64,000 bases of DNA from Frondihabitans sp. PAMC 28766 (GCF_001577365.1 NZ_CP014513.1:1922001-1986000), one strand, 5' to 3'. Positions 20,948-29,848 are shown, counted from the stretch's first letter. Notes: generated by a model from the sequence alone, not told the origin. Numbers and translations: made by a program.

Positions 20948-22454
20948 TGGCCGCCCGCCCCGAACTCATGGACTACGACAAGGCGCTCGAGCTGTTCGAG
21001 CCAGTCGTCGGCTTCGAGGTGCACGTCGAGCTGTCGACGAAGACCAAGATGTTCTCCGACGCCCCCAACGCCTTCGGCGGCGAGCCCAACACCAACATCA
21101 CGCCCGTCGACCTCGGCCTGCCCGGGTCGCTGCCGGTCGTCAACGGCCAGGCCGTGAAGTACGCGATCAGCCTCGGTCTCGCGCTCGGCTGCTCGATCGC
21201 GCCGTCGTCGCGGTTCGCCCGCAAGAACTACTTCTACCCCGACCTGGCGAAGAACTACCAGATCAGCCAGTCCGACCAGCCGATCGCCTTCGAGGGCTCG
21301 GTCGAGGTCGAGATGCCCGACGGCAGCATCTTCACCGTGCCCGTCGAGCGCGCGCACATGGAGGAGGACGCCGGCAAGCTGACCCACGTCGGCGGCGCCA
21401 CCGGTCGGATCCAGGGCGCCGAGTACTCGCTCGTCGACTACAACCGCGCAGGTGTCCCGCTGGTCGAGATCGTCACGCACCCGATCATCGGCGCCGAGGC
21501 CCTCGCGCCCGAGCTCGGTGCGGCCTACGTCGAGACCATCCGAGACATCGCGCGCGGCCTCGGCATCTCGGAGGCGCGCATGGAGCGCGGCAACCTCCGC
21601 TGCGACGCGAACATCTCGCTGCGCCCGCGCGGCCAGGAGAAGCTCGGCACGCGCACCGAGACCAAGAACGTCAACTCGTTCCGCGCCGTCGAGCGCGCCA
21701 TCCGCTACGAGATCCAGCGGCAAGCCGCGATCCTGGCCGCCGGCGGCTCGATCACGCAGGAGACCCGGCACTGGCACGAAGACACCGGGCGCACCTCGGC
21801 CGGCCGCCCCAAGAGCGACGCCGACGACTACCGCTACTTCCCCGAGCCCGATCTCGTGCCGGTCGAGCCGTCGCTCGAGCTGATCGACGAGCTGCGTGCC
21901 GCCCTGCCCGAGTCGCCGGCCGTGATGCGCCGCCGCCTGAAGACGGAGTGGGGCTTCGCCGACCTCGAGTTCCAGGACGTCAAGAACGCCGGCCTCCTGC
22001 GGGAGATCGTCGACACCGTCGCGGCGGGTGCGGCGCCCCAGTCGGCCCGCAAGTGGTGGACGGGCGAGATCGCTCGTCTGGCGAACGCCGCCGGCCCCGA
22101 CGTCGAAGCGTCGTCGCTGGTGTCGCCGCAGCACGTGGCCGAGCTCATCGCTCTCGTCGACGAAGGCTCCCTCACCGATCGCCTGGCCCGCCAGGTGCTC
22201 GAGGGAGTCATCGCGGGGAGGGCTCGCCCGCCTCGGTGGTCGAGTCCCGCGGCCTCAAGGTCGTCTCCGACGACGGGGCGCTCGTCGCCGCCATCGACGA
22301 GGCTCTGGCCTCGCAGCCCGACGTGCTCGAGAAGATCCGCGACGGCAAGGTCCAGGCCGCCGGCGCAGTCATCGGCGCGGTGATGAAGGCCATGAGGGGC
22401 CAGGCCGACGCCGCTCGCGTGCGCGAGCTCGTCCTCGAGAGAGCGCAGGCCTGA
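20947..22454 (+). CDS. gatB: Asp-tRNA(Asn)/Glu-tRNA(Gln) amidotransferase subunit B, single-base frameshift near 22216
   Basis: Kinase and tRNA-binding subunit: phosphorylates the misacylated Glu- or Asp-tRNA and receives ammonia from GatA. The cradle domain begins [13 protein letters not shown]; later come [14 protein letters not shown] and [14 protein letters not shown], and the C-terminal YqeY-like tail ends in the [16 protein letters not shown] region. The frame from 20947 is intact to EGVIAG, then reads nonsense to 22383. The tail continues in another frame from [13 protein letters not shown] to TGA 22454. One extra base at the GGGG run 22215-22218 restores a protein of about 502 residues, the normal length. 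The gene is expected to be essential, so a sequence error is the simplest reading. Confidence 0.92.
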
Positions 22455-22533
22455 CCTGGCTCCCCAGCGCACCGGGGCGGCCTTCTGGCTGACCCCCCTC
22501 CGACCCCTCCTGATCGGCATCGTCGCCTTTCTG

Positions 22534-23025
22534 GTGGCGCTGCTCCTCGCCTCGAAGACCCTGCCGCTGCACACGATCGTCGTCTGGCAGGGCCCCGGGC
22601 AGAAGGCCCTGGCCGCGTCGCGCAGCGACTTCGAGGTCGGCGTTCTGGTCGCGGCCGCGCTCGTGCTCGTGGTCTATCTGATCGCGGCCGTTCTGATGGC
22701 CATCGTGCCCACACGCCACGTGCTCGTGCCGCACGCCGCCTACTGGAAGACGACCGATCATCGTCGCGAGATGCGCCGCCGCTACGCCGTCTACCTCGGG
22801 CGGGCGTTCTGCTTCGTCTACTTCTTCATCGCGATCGAGATGGTCGTGGCGATCGTGTCGCAGCACAATCGGGCTCTCGAAGAGCCCTGGCTGCCGCAGG
22901 CCGTCTCGATCGGCTTCATCGTGCTGCTGCTCGTCTACGCGGTCTGGGTCTTCGCCGACGGGTTCAGCGTGCCGGCGCGCAGTGCGACTCAACAGCGGGC
23001 GCCTGGAGGGCACGGGCGTGCCTAG
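22534..23025 (+). CDS. hypothetical membrane protein, start uncertain
   Basis: Family not recognised. At least three clear hydrophobic helices follow the GTG at 22534: VGVLVAAALVLVVYLIAAVL, FCFVYFFIAIEMVVAIV and AVSIGFIVLLLVYAVWVF. The GTG cuts into another helix (LLIGIVAFLVALLLAS) that is open in frame back to just after the gatB stop. There is no ATG, GTG or TTG there, only a CTG at 22456 that would give about 189 residues. Either CTG is used or a base is missing nearby. It overlaps the next gene slightly, so it is probably co-transcribed with DUF3097. Confidence 0.55.
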   Translation: MALLLASKTLPLHTIVVWQGPGQKALAASRSDFEVGVLVAAALVLVVYLIAAVLMAIVPTRHVLVPHAAYWKTTDHRREMRRRYAVYLGRAFCFVYFFIAIEMVVAIVSQHNRALEEPWLPQAVSIGFIVLLLVYAVWVFADGFSVPARSATQQRAPGGHGRA

Positions 23026-23884
23026 CTCGGGTGGCCACGGCCTCGGGCCGGATCGATACGGTGATGACGTCCTCGCCAAGGGCTGGAAGGACGCGGGCCG
23101 GAATCCCCCGCGCGTCGTCGACGCCGTCCGCGACCTCGTCGTTGAAGACGTCCGCTCGGGTTTCACCGGCGCCATCGTGCGCGTCGAGGCCACGTCGATC
23201 GAGGTCGTCGACTGGAAAGACCGGGTGCGGGCCTTCCCGCTGAACGGCTCGTTCACGATCGACGGCGAGCCCGTGCGGCTGCGCTACCCGAAGGCTGCGC
23301 CGACCGGCCGCCTCCGCTCGGCCTCCGGCTCGTTCGCGGTGCAGGACGCCACGGCTCGCGTCGCCCTCCCCAGCCGCATCTTCGTCGAGGGCCGCCACGA
23401 CGCCGACCTCGTCGAAAAGGTCTGGGGCGACGACCTCCGCGTCGAGGGTGTCGCCGTCGAGTACATCGAGGGCGTCGACAACCTCGCCGAGGTGCTGAAG
23501 GTCTTCAAGCCCGGGCCCGCGCGCAAGGTCGGCGTGCTCGTCGACCACCTCGTGACGGGCTCGAAAGAGAGCAGGATCGCCGACGCGATCGCCGCATCCC
23601 CCCTGTCGCGTCACGTCCTCGTGGTGGGGCACCCCTACGTCGACGTCTGGCAGGCCGTGAAGCCCGCTCGCGTCGGCCTGGCCTCGTGGCCGTCGATCCC
23701 ACGCAGCATCGAGTGGAAGAAGGGCATCTGCGCGCACCTCGGCTGGCCGCACGACGAGCAGGCCGACATCGCCCGGGCCTGGCAGCGGATCCTGGGCCAG
23801 GTGCGCACCTTCGCCGACCTCGAGCCCGCCTTCCTCGGCCGGGTGGAGGAGCTCATCGACTTCGTGACGGTGCCCGGGGCCTGA
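23018..23884 (+). CDS. DUF3097 family protein
   Basis: A 288-residue member of an actinobacterial family with no assigned function. The conserved opening is DRYGDDVLAKGW. The strongly conserved centre is IFVEGRHDADLVEKVWGDDL followed by VEYIEGVDNL and GVLVDHLVTGSKESRIA, which looks like a TOPRIM-like acidic fold; this is inference. I choose GTG 23018 because GGAGG at 23005-23009 lies 8 bp upstream; an in-frame GTG at 22982 is the longer alternative. It overlaps the preceding membrane-protein gene and is convergent with the next gene, leaving only 14 bp. Confidence 0.85.
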   Translation: MPSSGGHGLGPDRYGDDVLAKGWKDAGRNPPRVVDAVRDLVVEDVRSGFTGAIVRVEATSIEVVDWKDRVRAFPLNGSFTIDGEPVRLRYPKAAPTGRLRSASGSFAVQDATARVALPSRIFVEGRHDADLVEKVWGDDLRVEGVAVEYIEGVDNLAEVLKVFKPGPARKVGVLVDHLVTGSKESRIADAIAASPLSRHVLVVGHPYVDVWQAVKPARVGLASWPSIPRSIEWKKGICAHLGWPHDEQADIARAWQRILGQVRTFADLEPAFLGRVEELIDFVTVPGA

Positions 23885-23898
23885 GCCTCCGCCGGGGT

Positions 23899-24168
23899 TC
23901 AGGCGAGGCTGCGGAGCGCGGCGAGCAGCGCCTCGGGCGGGATGCCCGGCGCAGTCGACCGAAGGCGCCGCAGTGCCGCTGCGAGACGCGACTCGACGGC
24001 CTCCGGTGTCAGACCCAGCCCGACCGCGGCCTGGGCGGGCGTGAAGCCCGACACCAGGCACAGGCCGACCACGTCACGATCCTGCACCCCCAGTCGCGCG
24101 AACGCTGCGATCACCCCGGTGCGCCCCACCCCGGCGCGATCCAGCACAGCCGCTTCCGCTGCCATCAT
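23899..24168 (-). CDS. small stand-alone sigma-70 region 4-like HTH protein
   Basis: An 89-residue protein whose core, DRDVVGLCLVSGFTPAQAAV followed by a GLTPEAVESRLAAALRRLR helix, has the layout of sigma-70 region 4 (HTH that reads the -35 element). There is no region 2, so it is not a full sigma factor; it could be a regulator or anti-/co-sigma component. It starts at the tandem ATGs at 24168/24165 after a GGGGGG-A-A ribosome site; a longer frame to 24228 exists. It is monocistronic, between DUF3097 (convergent) and an isochorismatase gene on the same strand. Confidence 0.55.
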   Translation of the reverse strand: MMAAEAAVLDRAGVGRTGVIAAFARLGVQDRDVVGLCLVSGFTPAQAAVGLGLTPEAVESRLAAALRRLRSTAPGIPPEALLAALRSLA

Positions 24169-24264
24169 GCTTCCCCCCTGCGAATTCCCTCTTGCCTCGT
24201 AGTGTCCGCTGCGGCGAAAAGGTTCCATTCACGTTCGGGCCACACGCGGCCGGGCGCCGACGGG

Positions 24265-25002
24265 CTAGAGCGAGGTGATGCCCTGACCGGTGTAGAGCGT
24301 GTGCGCGAACTGGTGCGCCTCGCCTGCGGCGACCTCGCTGTCGATGTCGGCGCGAGCCTCGTGCATGAGCTTGTGCAGCTCGGAGTGCTTGTCGGTGAGG
24401 CGGCCGTGGCCCGAGCTCGCCCAGATGCTCGAGACCGGCAGCGTCTCGCCGGTCTGCACCGCGAGCGACCACTCGGCCGTCGTCGCCACGGCGGCGAAGT
24501 CGGACTGCATCGTGACGAGCACGCTGAGGTGCAGCGCCGCGGCCGAGATCGTGCCGGCCTCGTTGACGAGGTCGATGGTGCCGGTGGCATCCGACAGGAA
24601 CTCGACGGTGAAGCCGAGGGCCGCCGCGTCGCGCGCCGTGCCCGCGCAGCAGTGCTGCGTCATGTAGCCGGTGATCACCACGGTGTCGACGTCCTGCGAA
24701 CGCAGCCACTCCTCGAGGTCGGTGCCGACGAAAGCCGAGACGTCCGACTTCTCGATCGAGTGGGCGAAGGGTCGGCCGGCGAGGTCGGGGTGCAGCTCGG
24801 CCCCGGTCGACCCGCGCGCGAACAGCGGCGAGGAGGCGTCTTCGACGTGAGCGACCGCGACGGTCGGGAGCCCTGCATCCTGCGCCGCGTCGAGCGCCAC
24901 GAGGATGTTCGGCATCGAGACCGACAGGTCGGGCGAGCAGATCTTCAGCTGCCCGGTGACGTACTCGTTCTGGACGTCGATGACGATGAGGGCGCGCTTC
25001 AC
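24265..25002 (-). CDS. isochorismatase family cysteine hydrolase
   Basis: A 245-residue enzyme of the isochorismatase/nicotinamidase superfamily. The catalytic Asp is in LIVIDVQNEYV near residue 9. The nucleophile Cys is in the VVITGYMTQHCCAGTARDAA block near 160, with the preceding cis-peptide region. The substrate may be an amide (nicotinamide, ureidoacrylate or other) but nothing here decides it. The C-terminal 70 residues (from AEWSLAVQTGE) extend beyond the minimal fold. It is transcribed alone; the response-regulator gene lies upstream on the same strand after a 34-bp gap. Confidence 0.85.
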   Translation of the reverse strand: MKRALIVIDVQNEYVTGQLKICSPDLSVSMPNILVALDAAQDAGLPTVAVAHVEDASSPLFARGSTGAELHPDLAGRPFAHSIEKSDVSAFVGTDLEEWLRSQDVDTVVITGYMTQHCCAGTARDAAALGFTVEFLSDATGTIDLVNEAGTISAAALHLSVLVTMQSDFAAVATTAEWSLAVQTGETLPVSSIWASSGHGRLTDKHSELHKLMHEARADIDSEVAAGEAHQFAHTLYTGQGITSL

Positions 25003-25036
25003 TGGGGCTCCAAGGGGTGGTCGAGGGCTGATGGCG

Positions 25037-25720
25037 TCAGCCTAGACCGGGCCGCCGCTGCAGCCACGCGAGCACGGCGAGCACGCGCCGGTGCGAGGTG
25101 CCGTCGTCGGCGTCGAGACCGAGCTTCGAGAAGATGGCCGTGCTGTGCTTCTCGACCGTGCCGACGCCGAGGTGGAGGGCTTCGGCGATCGCCTGGTTGG
25201 TGCCACCCTCGGCCATCAGCGAGAGCACCTCGACCTCGCGCGGTGTCAGGGTGCTGAGGGGGTCGCGGCGGCGGCTGATCAGCTCGCGCACGATCTGCTC
25301 GTCGATGACGGTGCCGCCGGCCACGATGCGGGTGACGGCGTCGCGCAGCTCGGTGAGCGACGAGACGCGGTCCTTCAGCAGGTAGCCGACCCCGTCGCCT
25401 CCTGCCTCGGTGAGCTCGTTGGCGTAGTCGACCTCCGCGTACTGGCTGAGCAGCAGGACACCGATGCCCGGGTGGCTCTTCTTGAGGGCGACCGCCGCGC
25501 GGACGCCCTCGTCGCGGAAGGTCGGCGGCATCCGCACGTCGAGCACGACGAGGCCGGGCCGCGTGACCTCGATCTCGGCGATCAGCGGCTCGGCGCTGTC
25601 GTAGGTGGCCACGACGGTGAACCCGGCCTCGTCGAAGAGACGCGCCAGCCCCTCACGCAGCAGCGTCGAGTCGTCGGCCATGACGATGCGGACGGCAGGG
25701 TCGTGGGTCTCGACGAGCAT
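25037..25720 (-). CDS. LuxR/NarL-family response regulator
   Basis: A 227-residue two-component regulator. The receiver domain has acidic residues in VMADDST, phospho-acceptor Asp in VLDVRMPP near 60, and Lys in YLLKDRVSS. The C-terminal LuxR-type HTH (LTPREVEVLSLMAEGGTNQA...VGTVEKH) binds DNA when phosphorylated. It follows the histidine kinase gene by 4 bp and is the last gene of a DedA-kinase-regulator operon. The target genes are unknown; the operon itself is an obvious candidate. Confidence 0.93.
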   Translation of the reverse strand: MLVETHDPAVRIVMADDSTLLREGLARLFDEAGFTVVATYDSAEPLIAEIEVTRPGLVVLDVRMPPTFRDEGVRAAVALKKSHPGIGVLLLSQYAEVDYANELTEAGGDGVGYLLKDRVSSLTELRDAVTRIVAGGTVIDEQIVRELISRRRDPLSTLTPREVEVLSLMAEGGTNQAIAEALHLGVGTVEKHSTAIFSKLGLDADDGTSHRRVLAVLAWLQRRPGLG

Positions 25721-25724
25721 GACC

Positions 25725-27047
25725 TCAGCGTAGGGGGATCACGACGACGAACCGGGAGGGGCCGCCGGCCGGGCTGTCGATGCGGAACTCGCCGCGGAGA
25801 CCCGCGATCCGCTGCCGGATGCCGTCGAGGCCGTGCCCCGCGATCTCGGACGCCCCGCCGACACCGTCGTCGCCGATCTCGACGCGCAGCACCGTGCCGG
25901 GCAGCACCGTGCCGGGCAACACCGGGCCCTTCAACTCGGCGTCAGGCGCTTGGTCGGCCACGGCGAGCCGAAGCGTGACCGCCGACGCACGGGCGTGCTT
26001 CGCCGTGTTGGAGAGCAGTTCGGCCACCACGAAGTAGATGCTGCGCTCGACGTCGACGAGGGACGCCTCCCGCCCAGCGAGCTCGATGGTGGCCGTGACA
26101 GGCACCTCGCTGCGGGCCGCCAGTGCGGTGACGGCCGAGACGAGCCCTCGATCCTGCAGCAGCGGCGGCGCCAGCCCGCGTGACAGCTCGCGCAGCTCGT
26201 GGAGGGTCTCTTTGGTCAGTGCGAGCGCGCCCTCGACCAGGGCGGCGGCCGGATCACCGGGCTTCATGGCACGGCTCGCCGACGCCAGGTCGAACTGGAT
26301 GCGCAGCAGCCCCTGCTGCGGCCCGTCGTGGATGTCGCGCTCGAGACGGCGGAGGCTCCGGTCTTCGGCGAGGACCGCCGACTCGCGAGAGGCCTCGGCG
26401 GCGGCGGCTGCCCGGCGGAGGGCCGTGACGCGCCACTCGCCGAGCATGGCGCGGGCGATCACGTCGTGCAGCAGGACGAGCGCGTGCAGCACGATCGGCA
26501 GGGTGAGGAGGGCGATGAGGCCGACGGCCGCATAGAGCGACCACCAGGGCACCGTCGTGCTGCCGACTTTCAGCGGGTCGAGGTCGGTCGAGGCGAAGCT
26601 GCCCCAGAACCAATACGTCAGGCCGCCGAACACGAGTGAGATCCACGTGATCGCGATGCTCCAGGTCACGGTGCCGACGACGAGGTTCACGACCGCGCCG
26701 TGGAGAGCCTGGAGCCAGTACCGGCCGTCGGCGGCGACGTGGAGGAAGCGGCCGAAGAGGCCGGGGCGTGTCGCACGGGCGTTCCAGTCGGGGCGAGGGA
26801 TGGCCGGTCGCCCGGCAGCCTCGAGGCGGGTCATCTCGAGCGAGCCGAACCAGCGGCCGATGATGAGCGACACGGCCAGCAGTGGCAGCCCCACCCAGAC
26901 GATCGCGAGACCCACGCCGAGCGACAGCCCCGTCCAGAGGACGACGCAGCTGGTGATCACGATGGGCAGCGAGGCGAGCGTGAAGCCGAGCTCTCGCGGC
27001 AGAGCGCGCCAGAGGCGGGCGTATCCCGATTCGCGCGAAGCCGTCAC
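25725..27047 (-). CDS. membrane sensor histidine kinase (HisKA_3 type)
   Basis: A 440-residue NarL-type kinase. Four transmembrane helices occupy roughly residues 15-215, arranged as the two-pair sensor domain common in actinobacterial kinases of this kind. The H-box is RRLERDIHDGPQQG. The ATPase domain shows the N-box in VVAELLSNTAKHA, G1 in IGDDGVGG and G2 in GHGLDGIRQRI. A small in-frame repeat encodes PVLPGTVLPGTVL within the ATPase domain. Its ATG overlaps the stop of the upstream DedA-family gene (ATGA), and the response regulator follows 4 bp downstream. Confidence 0.92.
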   Translation of the reverse strand: MTASRESGYARLWRALPRELGFTLASLPIVITSCVVLWTGLSLGVGLAIVWVGLPLLAVSLIIGRWFGSLEMTRLEAAGRPAIPRPDWNARATRPGLFGRFLHVAADGRYWLQALHGAVVNLVVGTVTWSIAITWISLVFGGLTYWFWGSFASTDLDPLKVGSTTVPWWSLYAAVGLIALLTLPIVLHALVLLHDVIARAMLGEWRVTALRRAAAAAEASRESAVLAEDRSLRRLERDIHDGPQQGLLRIQFDLASASRAMKPGDPAAALVEGALALTKETLHELRELSRGLAPPLLQDRGLVSAVTALAARSEVPVTATIELAGREASLVDVERSIYFVVAELLSNTAKHARASAVTLRLAVADQAPDAELKGPVLPGTVLPGTVLRVEIGDDGVGGASEIAGHGLDGIRQRIAGLRGEFRIDSPAGGPSRFVVVIPLR

Positions 27048-27757
27048 GAGGCAATCCTGGCGTCTTCGAGCACCGGGTGGGGCGTTTCACCGTTGGTGTC
27101 GCTCGCGAGCTGGTCGGCGGGCGGCGCGGCCGGCCGCTCGGCCGCTGACGTGGCCGGTGCTGCTCGGCGGCGCGAGAGCCACCGTCCGACCGTATCCACG
27201 AGCACTCCGACGACCAGCGCCATGCCGACCGCGATGCCGATCCCGAGCAGCGGGTTGTCGTGGATCCACGAGCCCGCGACGATGCCGATGAGGATCGAGT
27301 ACGCCGCCCACGCGACCCCCGAGACGGCGGTCAGCGCGACGAAGCGGCGCCGCGAGAACCCGTTGGCGCCGGCGAGGACGTTCACGACGACCCGCCCGAC
27401 GGGGATGAACCGAGCCGTCAGGATCACGGCGGCGGGCTTCCGCTCGAGGTTCGAGCGAGCCTTCTCCCGCAGCGCCGAGATCCGCCTTCCGCGCAGCCAG
27501 CGGAAGCGGTCGAGCCCGACGCTCCGCCCGATCAGGAACGCGATGTTGTCGCCGAGGAAGGACCCGAGGGCCGCGACCACGAGGACGAGCCACGGGTTCG
27601 GCAGGCCGGTCGCGAAGCCGACGGCCGCAAGCGCGACCACGACCGACTCGCTGGGCACGGGCGGGAAGAAGCCGTCGACGACGACGAGCAGGAGGACGAT
27701 GACGAGCACCCAGGGGGAGCCCGCCAGTGACACGATCGATGCGTTGACGGCGTCCAC
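27044..27757 (-). CDS. DedA family membrane protein
   Basis: A 237-residue polytopic membrane protein of the DedA/VTT superfamily. Characteristic are the membrane-embedded FFPPVPSESVVV region, GSFLGDNIAFLIG, and TARFIPVGRVVVNVLAG with the conserved Arg. I start at GTG 27757 because AAAGGA lies 8 bp before it; the frame open further upstream is Arg/Ser-rich and lacks a site. It is the first gene of an operon with a sensor kinase (ATGA overlap) and response regulator, which suggests that the kinase senses membrane or lipid-carrier state; that is inference. A hexamer microsatellite and a GC dyad lie upstream. Confidence 0.88.
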   Translation of the reverse strand: MDAVNASIVSLAGSPWVLVIVLLLVVVDGFFPPVPSESVVVALAAVGFATGLPNPWLVLVVAALGSFLGDNIAFLIGRSVGLDRFRWLRGRRISALREKARSNLERKPAAVILTARFIPVGRVVVNVLAGANGFSRRRFVALTAVSGVAWAAYSILIGIVAGSWIHDNPLLGIGIAVGMALVVGVLVDTVGRWLSRRRAAPATSAAERPAAPPADQLASDTNGETPHPVLEDARIAS

Positions 27758-27893
27758 TCGGTGTCCTTTCGATGGGGCGGACCGCATCCGAAGCGACTCC
27801 GGTGGAGTGGCGGCTGTCGATGCGATCGCGATGACATCGACGCTACGGAGCCGCGCCATCTGTCACGACCGGGCGAGCCGACCGATCGGGGTG

Positions 27894-27909
27894 GGGGTAG
27901 CCCTACCCC
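27894..27909. promoter_or_regulatory. 16-bp GC dyad upstream of the DedA-kinase operon
   Basis: GGGGTAG and CTACCCC, separated by CC, form a perfect 7-bp inverted repeat. It lies in the 251-bp divergent gap between the DedA operon (start 27757) and the hypothetical gene at 28009, next to the microsatellite. It could be an operator or a hairpin; its role is not shown. Confidence 0.5.
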
Positions 27910-27910
27910 G

Positions 27911-27958
27911 GTCCCGGTCCCGGTCCCGGTCCCGGTCCCGGCCCTGGCCCTGGCCCTG
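27911..27958. repeat. hexanucleotide microsatellite (GTCCCG)5(GCCCTG)3
   Basis: Five perfect GTCCCG units at 27911-27940 run directly into three GCCCTG units at 27941-27958. The tract is non-coding, in the divergent gap, about 50 bp upstream of the ATG at 28009. Repeat-number change by slippage could alter promoter spacing. Confidence 0.9.
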
Positions 27959-28008
27959 GGGCGCCTGACGACTTCACCTGGCCTCTGTGCGCCGAACACG
28001 ATGAGCCG

Positions 28009-28454
28009 ATGCAGTTCACCGCCCAGCTGAAGGACGGCGACGACCTCGTGCTCGTGTTCTTCTGCCAGGCCGACCCTGGCATGTGCGACTCGTGGGACCC
28101 GGACACGGGTGCAATGCCGGCATCGTCGTGGCTTCTCGCGGCCTGCGCGTTGCGGAGGCACCGCAGTCGGAGACAAACACCGCCGTGTTCGACGGCGGCC
28201 AGTGGCTGCTCGACGTCCGCCTCACCGAGCAGTCGGAGTTGCTCGACGCGGTGGAGGCAGCGCGAGAGGAGGGCGTGACGGTCGCAGGCAGGTGGCACGG
28301 CGAGCCGGACTGGATCCAAGGCGACGAGACCCCGGACGGGTATCGATTCGTCGCCATGCTCGAAGAGCACCCGTTCGGGTTCGACTTCGGCGGCGGCGCG
28401 GCTTACGTCTTCGCGGATGACGACCATCACGCGAAAGTGCTCTGGCAGCAGTAG
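28009..28454 (+). CDS. hypothetical protein, single-base frameshift near 28108
   Basis: Family not recognised with certainty. The first frame reads MQFTAQLKDGDDLVLVFFCQ to DPGMCDSWDPDTG. The protein then continues in another frame from CNAGIVVASRGLRV to the TAG at 28454. One extra base in the GGG at 28107-28109 joins them into about 148 residues. The acidic, Cys/Trp-containing motif DPGMCDSWDPDTGCNAG and the final FADDDHHAKVLWQQ look like a genuine small cytoplasmic protein. Both parts have coding character, which argues for a sequence error rather than two genes. Confidence 0.6.
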
Positions 28455-28464
28455 CCAGCGCTAG

Positions 28465-28520
28465 CGAGATGGCCTGTCGTGCCGAATCTCTGAGAGTGAG
28501 CGGTAGGACGGGCCATCTCG
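28465..28520. terminator. bidirectional stem-loop between convergent genes
   Basis: A 14-bp stem with one mismatch: CGAGATGGCCTGTC at 28465-28478 pairs with GACGGGCCATCTCG at 28507-28520. It lies between the plus-strand gene ending at 28454 and the minus-strand gene ending at 28581. There is no clear T tract, so function as terminator is inferred from position. Confidence 0.55.
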
Positions 28521-28580
28521 GGGAGGCCCGCGGTCGAAGCCCGCGAGCACGCGTCACCGCGAGTGGCAGCGAAGCCTCGG

Positions 28581-29771
28581 CTAGGGGCGGCGGCGGTCGC
28601 GCGCCCGGCGGCGCCGGCCGGCGTTCGCGGCGAGCAGCGTCAGGAACGCAGCGACGAGGGCGGCGACCAGCGCGATCCAGACCAGCTCGGGCGGGCGGTG
28701 CGACGCGGTGGCCGACGACGTCGGCGTCGGTGTGGCCGTCGGGGCCAGAGCACGGGAGATGCCCGCCGTCGTCTGGCTGGCGAGGAAGGCCGCACCGCGA
28801 GCGTTGGGGTGCAGCGCCCCGGTCTGCAGCGAGATCGACGTGAAGTACTCCGAGGCGTCGAGCGTGATGCCGGCGATGTACGAGCCGGTGGTGGTGCAGC
28901 CGGAGTGCGCCTCGCTGGCGGCCAGCGTCGAGACGTAGGTGACGCCCGCGGCCGACGCTGCCTTCGCTGTGACGGCGTCGAGGGTCGCCTGGACCCCGCT
29001 CAGGTAGGCGACGTCGGTCGACGTGAACGGGAAGCCGTCTTTGGGGAATCCGTCGACGAGGCTCTTGGCGTCGACGACGGGCCGGTAGCAGCCCGCGACG
29101 GGCGTGTGCGCCTTGTCGGGGAAGATCGCCGGGTAGCCGACGACGACGACCGTGGCGTGCGGCGCGCGCTTCTCGATCGCCCGGAACGTCGTCGCGAGGT
29201 CCCCGGCCGTCGTCGTCTCGATGGCGTGTGCGAGGGTGTCCTGCCCGTTCTTCACGAACTCGCTGCGGCAGCTGGTCGCGCCGGCCGACGCGCCGAAGAT
29301 CGGGCCCGTGGCCGACAGGGCGATGCACTTCTGCGCCGTGGCGAAGAGGCCGGCGTCGTTGCCGCCGATCGAGAGGGTCACGAGCTTCGTCCGCTTCGAG
29401 AGGGCGTCGACCTGAGGGGCGGCGCCGTCCTGCTTCGTGTCGAGCACGTTCGCGGTGGTGGCTCCCGCGCAGGAGACGTCGGTGAGGCGTGCACCCAGCG
29501 CCGAGGCGACGCGGTGCGGATAGTCGCGCGACGACTGCCCGCAGGCCGACACGGGGTCGCCGGTCAGGCTGCCGAGCCCGTAGCCCGCCGCGTAGGAATC
29601 GCCGAGGGCCACGTACTCCTGCCCGCGCAGCGCGGCAGAGCCCGAGGGCGCAGCAGCGGCCTGCGCGGGTGCCGCCGCACCCGCGGCGACGCCGACGAGA
29701 GCGAGAGACGTCAGGACCAGAGACATCAGGATCCCCGCGGCGACGGTGCGCAGGAGGGGTCGCCGAGACAT
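28581..29771 (-). CDS. secreted, membrane-anchored SGNH/GDSL hydrolase
   Basis: A 396-residue exported esterase/lipase-type hydrolase. Signal peptide at 1-38 (IAGILMSLVLTSLALVG-like core ending in AQA). The SGNH blocks are GDSYAAGYG (nucleophile Ser), the Gly of block II in SCAGATTANVL, GGND in LSIGGNDAGLF, and block V His in ALHPNARG. Cysteines suggest extracellular disulfides. The C-terminus has a Pro/Thr linker, one helix (LVWIALVAALVAAFLTLLAA) and a basic tail, so the enzyme is held outside the membrane. The closest general type is actinobacterial SGNH lipase; the substrate is unknown. ATG 29771 is chosen as it opens the signal peptide. Confidence 0.88.
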   Translation of the reverse strand: MSRRPLLRTVAAGILMSLVLTSLALVGVAAGAAAPAQAAAAPSGSAALRGQEYVALGDSYAAGYGLGSLTGDPVSACGQSSRDYPHRVASALGARLTDVSCAGATTANVLDTKQDGAAPQVDALSKRTKLVTLSIGGNDAGLFATAQKCIALSATGPIFGASAGATSCRSEFVKNGQDTLAHAIETTTAGDLATTFRAIEKRAPHATVVVVGYPAIFPDKAHTPVAGCYRPVVDAKSLVDGFPKDGFPFTSTDVAYLSGVQATLDAVTAKAASAAGVTYVSTLAASEAHSGCTTTGSYIAGITLDASEYFTSISLQTGALHPNARGAAFLASQTTAGISRALAPTATPTPTSSATASHRPPELVWIALVAALVAAFLTLLAANAGRRRRARDRRRP

Positions 29772-29848
29772 CCGACCATCGTACGAGGGCGGCCCTGCAG
29801 GCAAGCCGAGCGTGCCTGCATCCTGCGCCCGTCTGCCAGGATCGGAGC

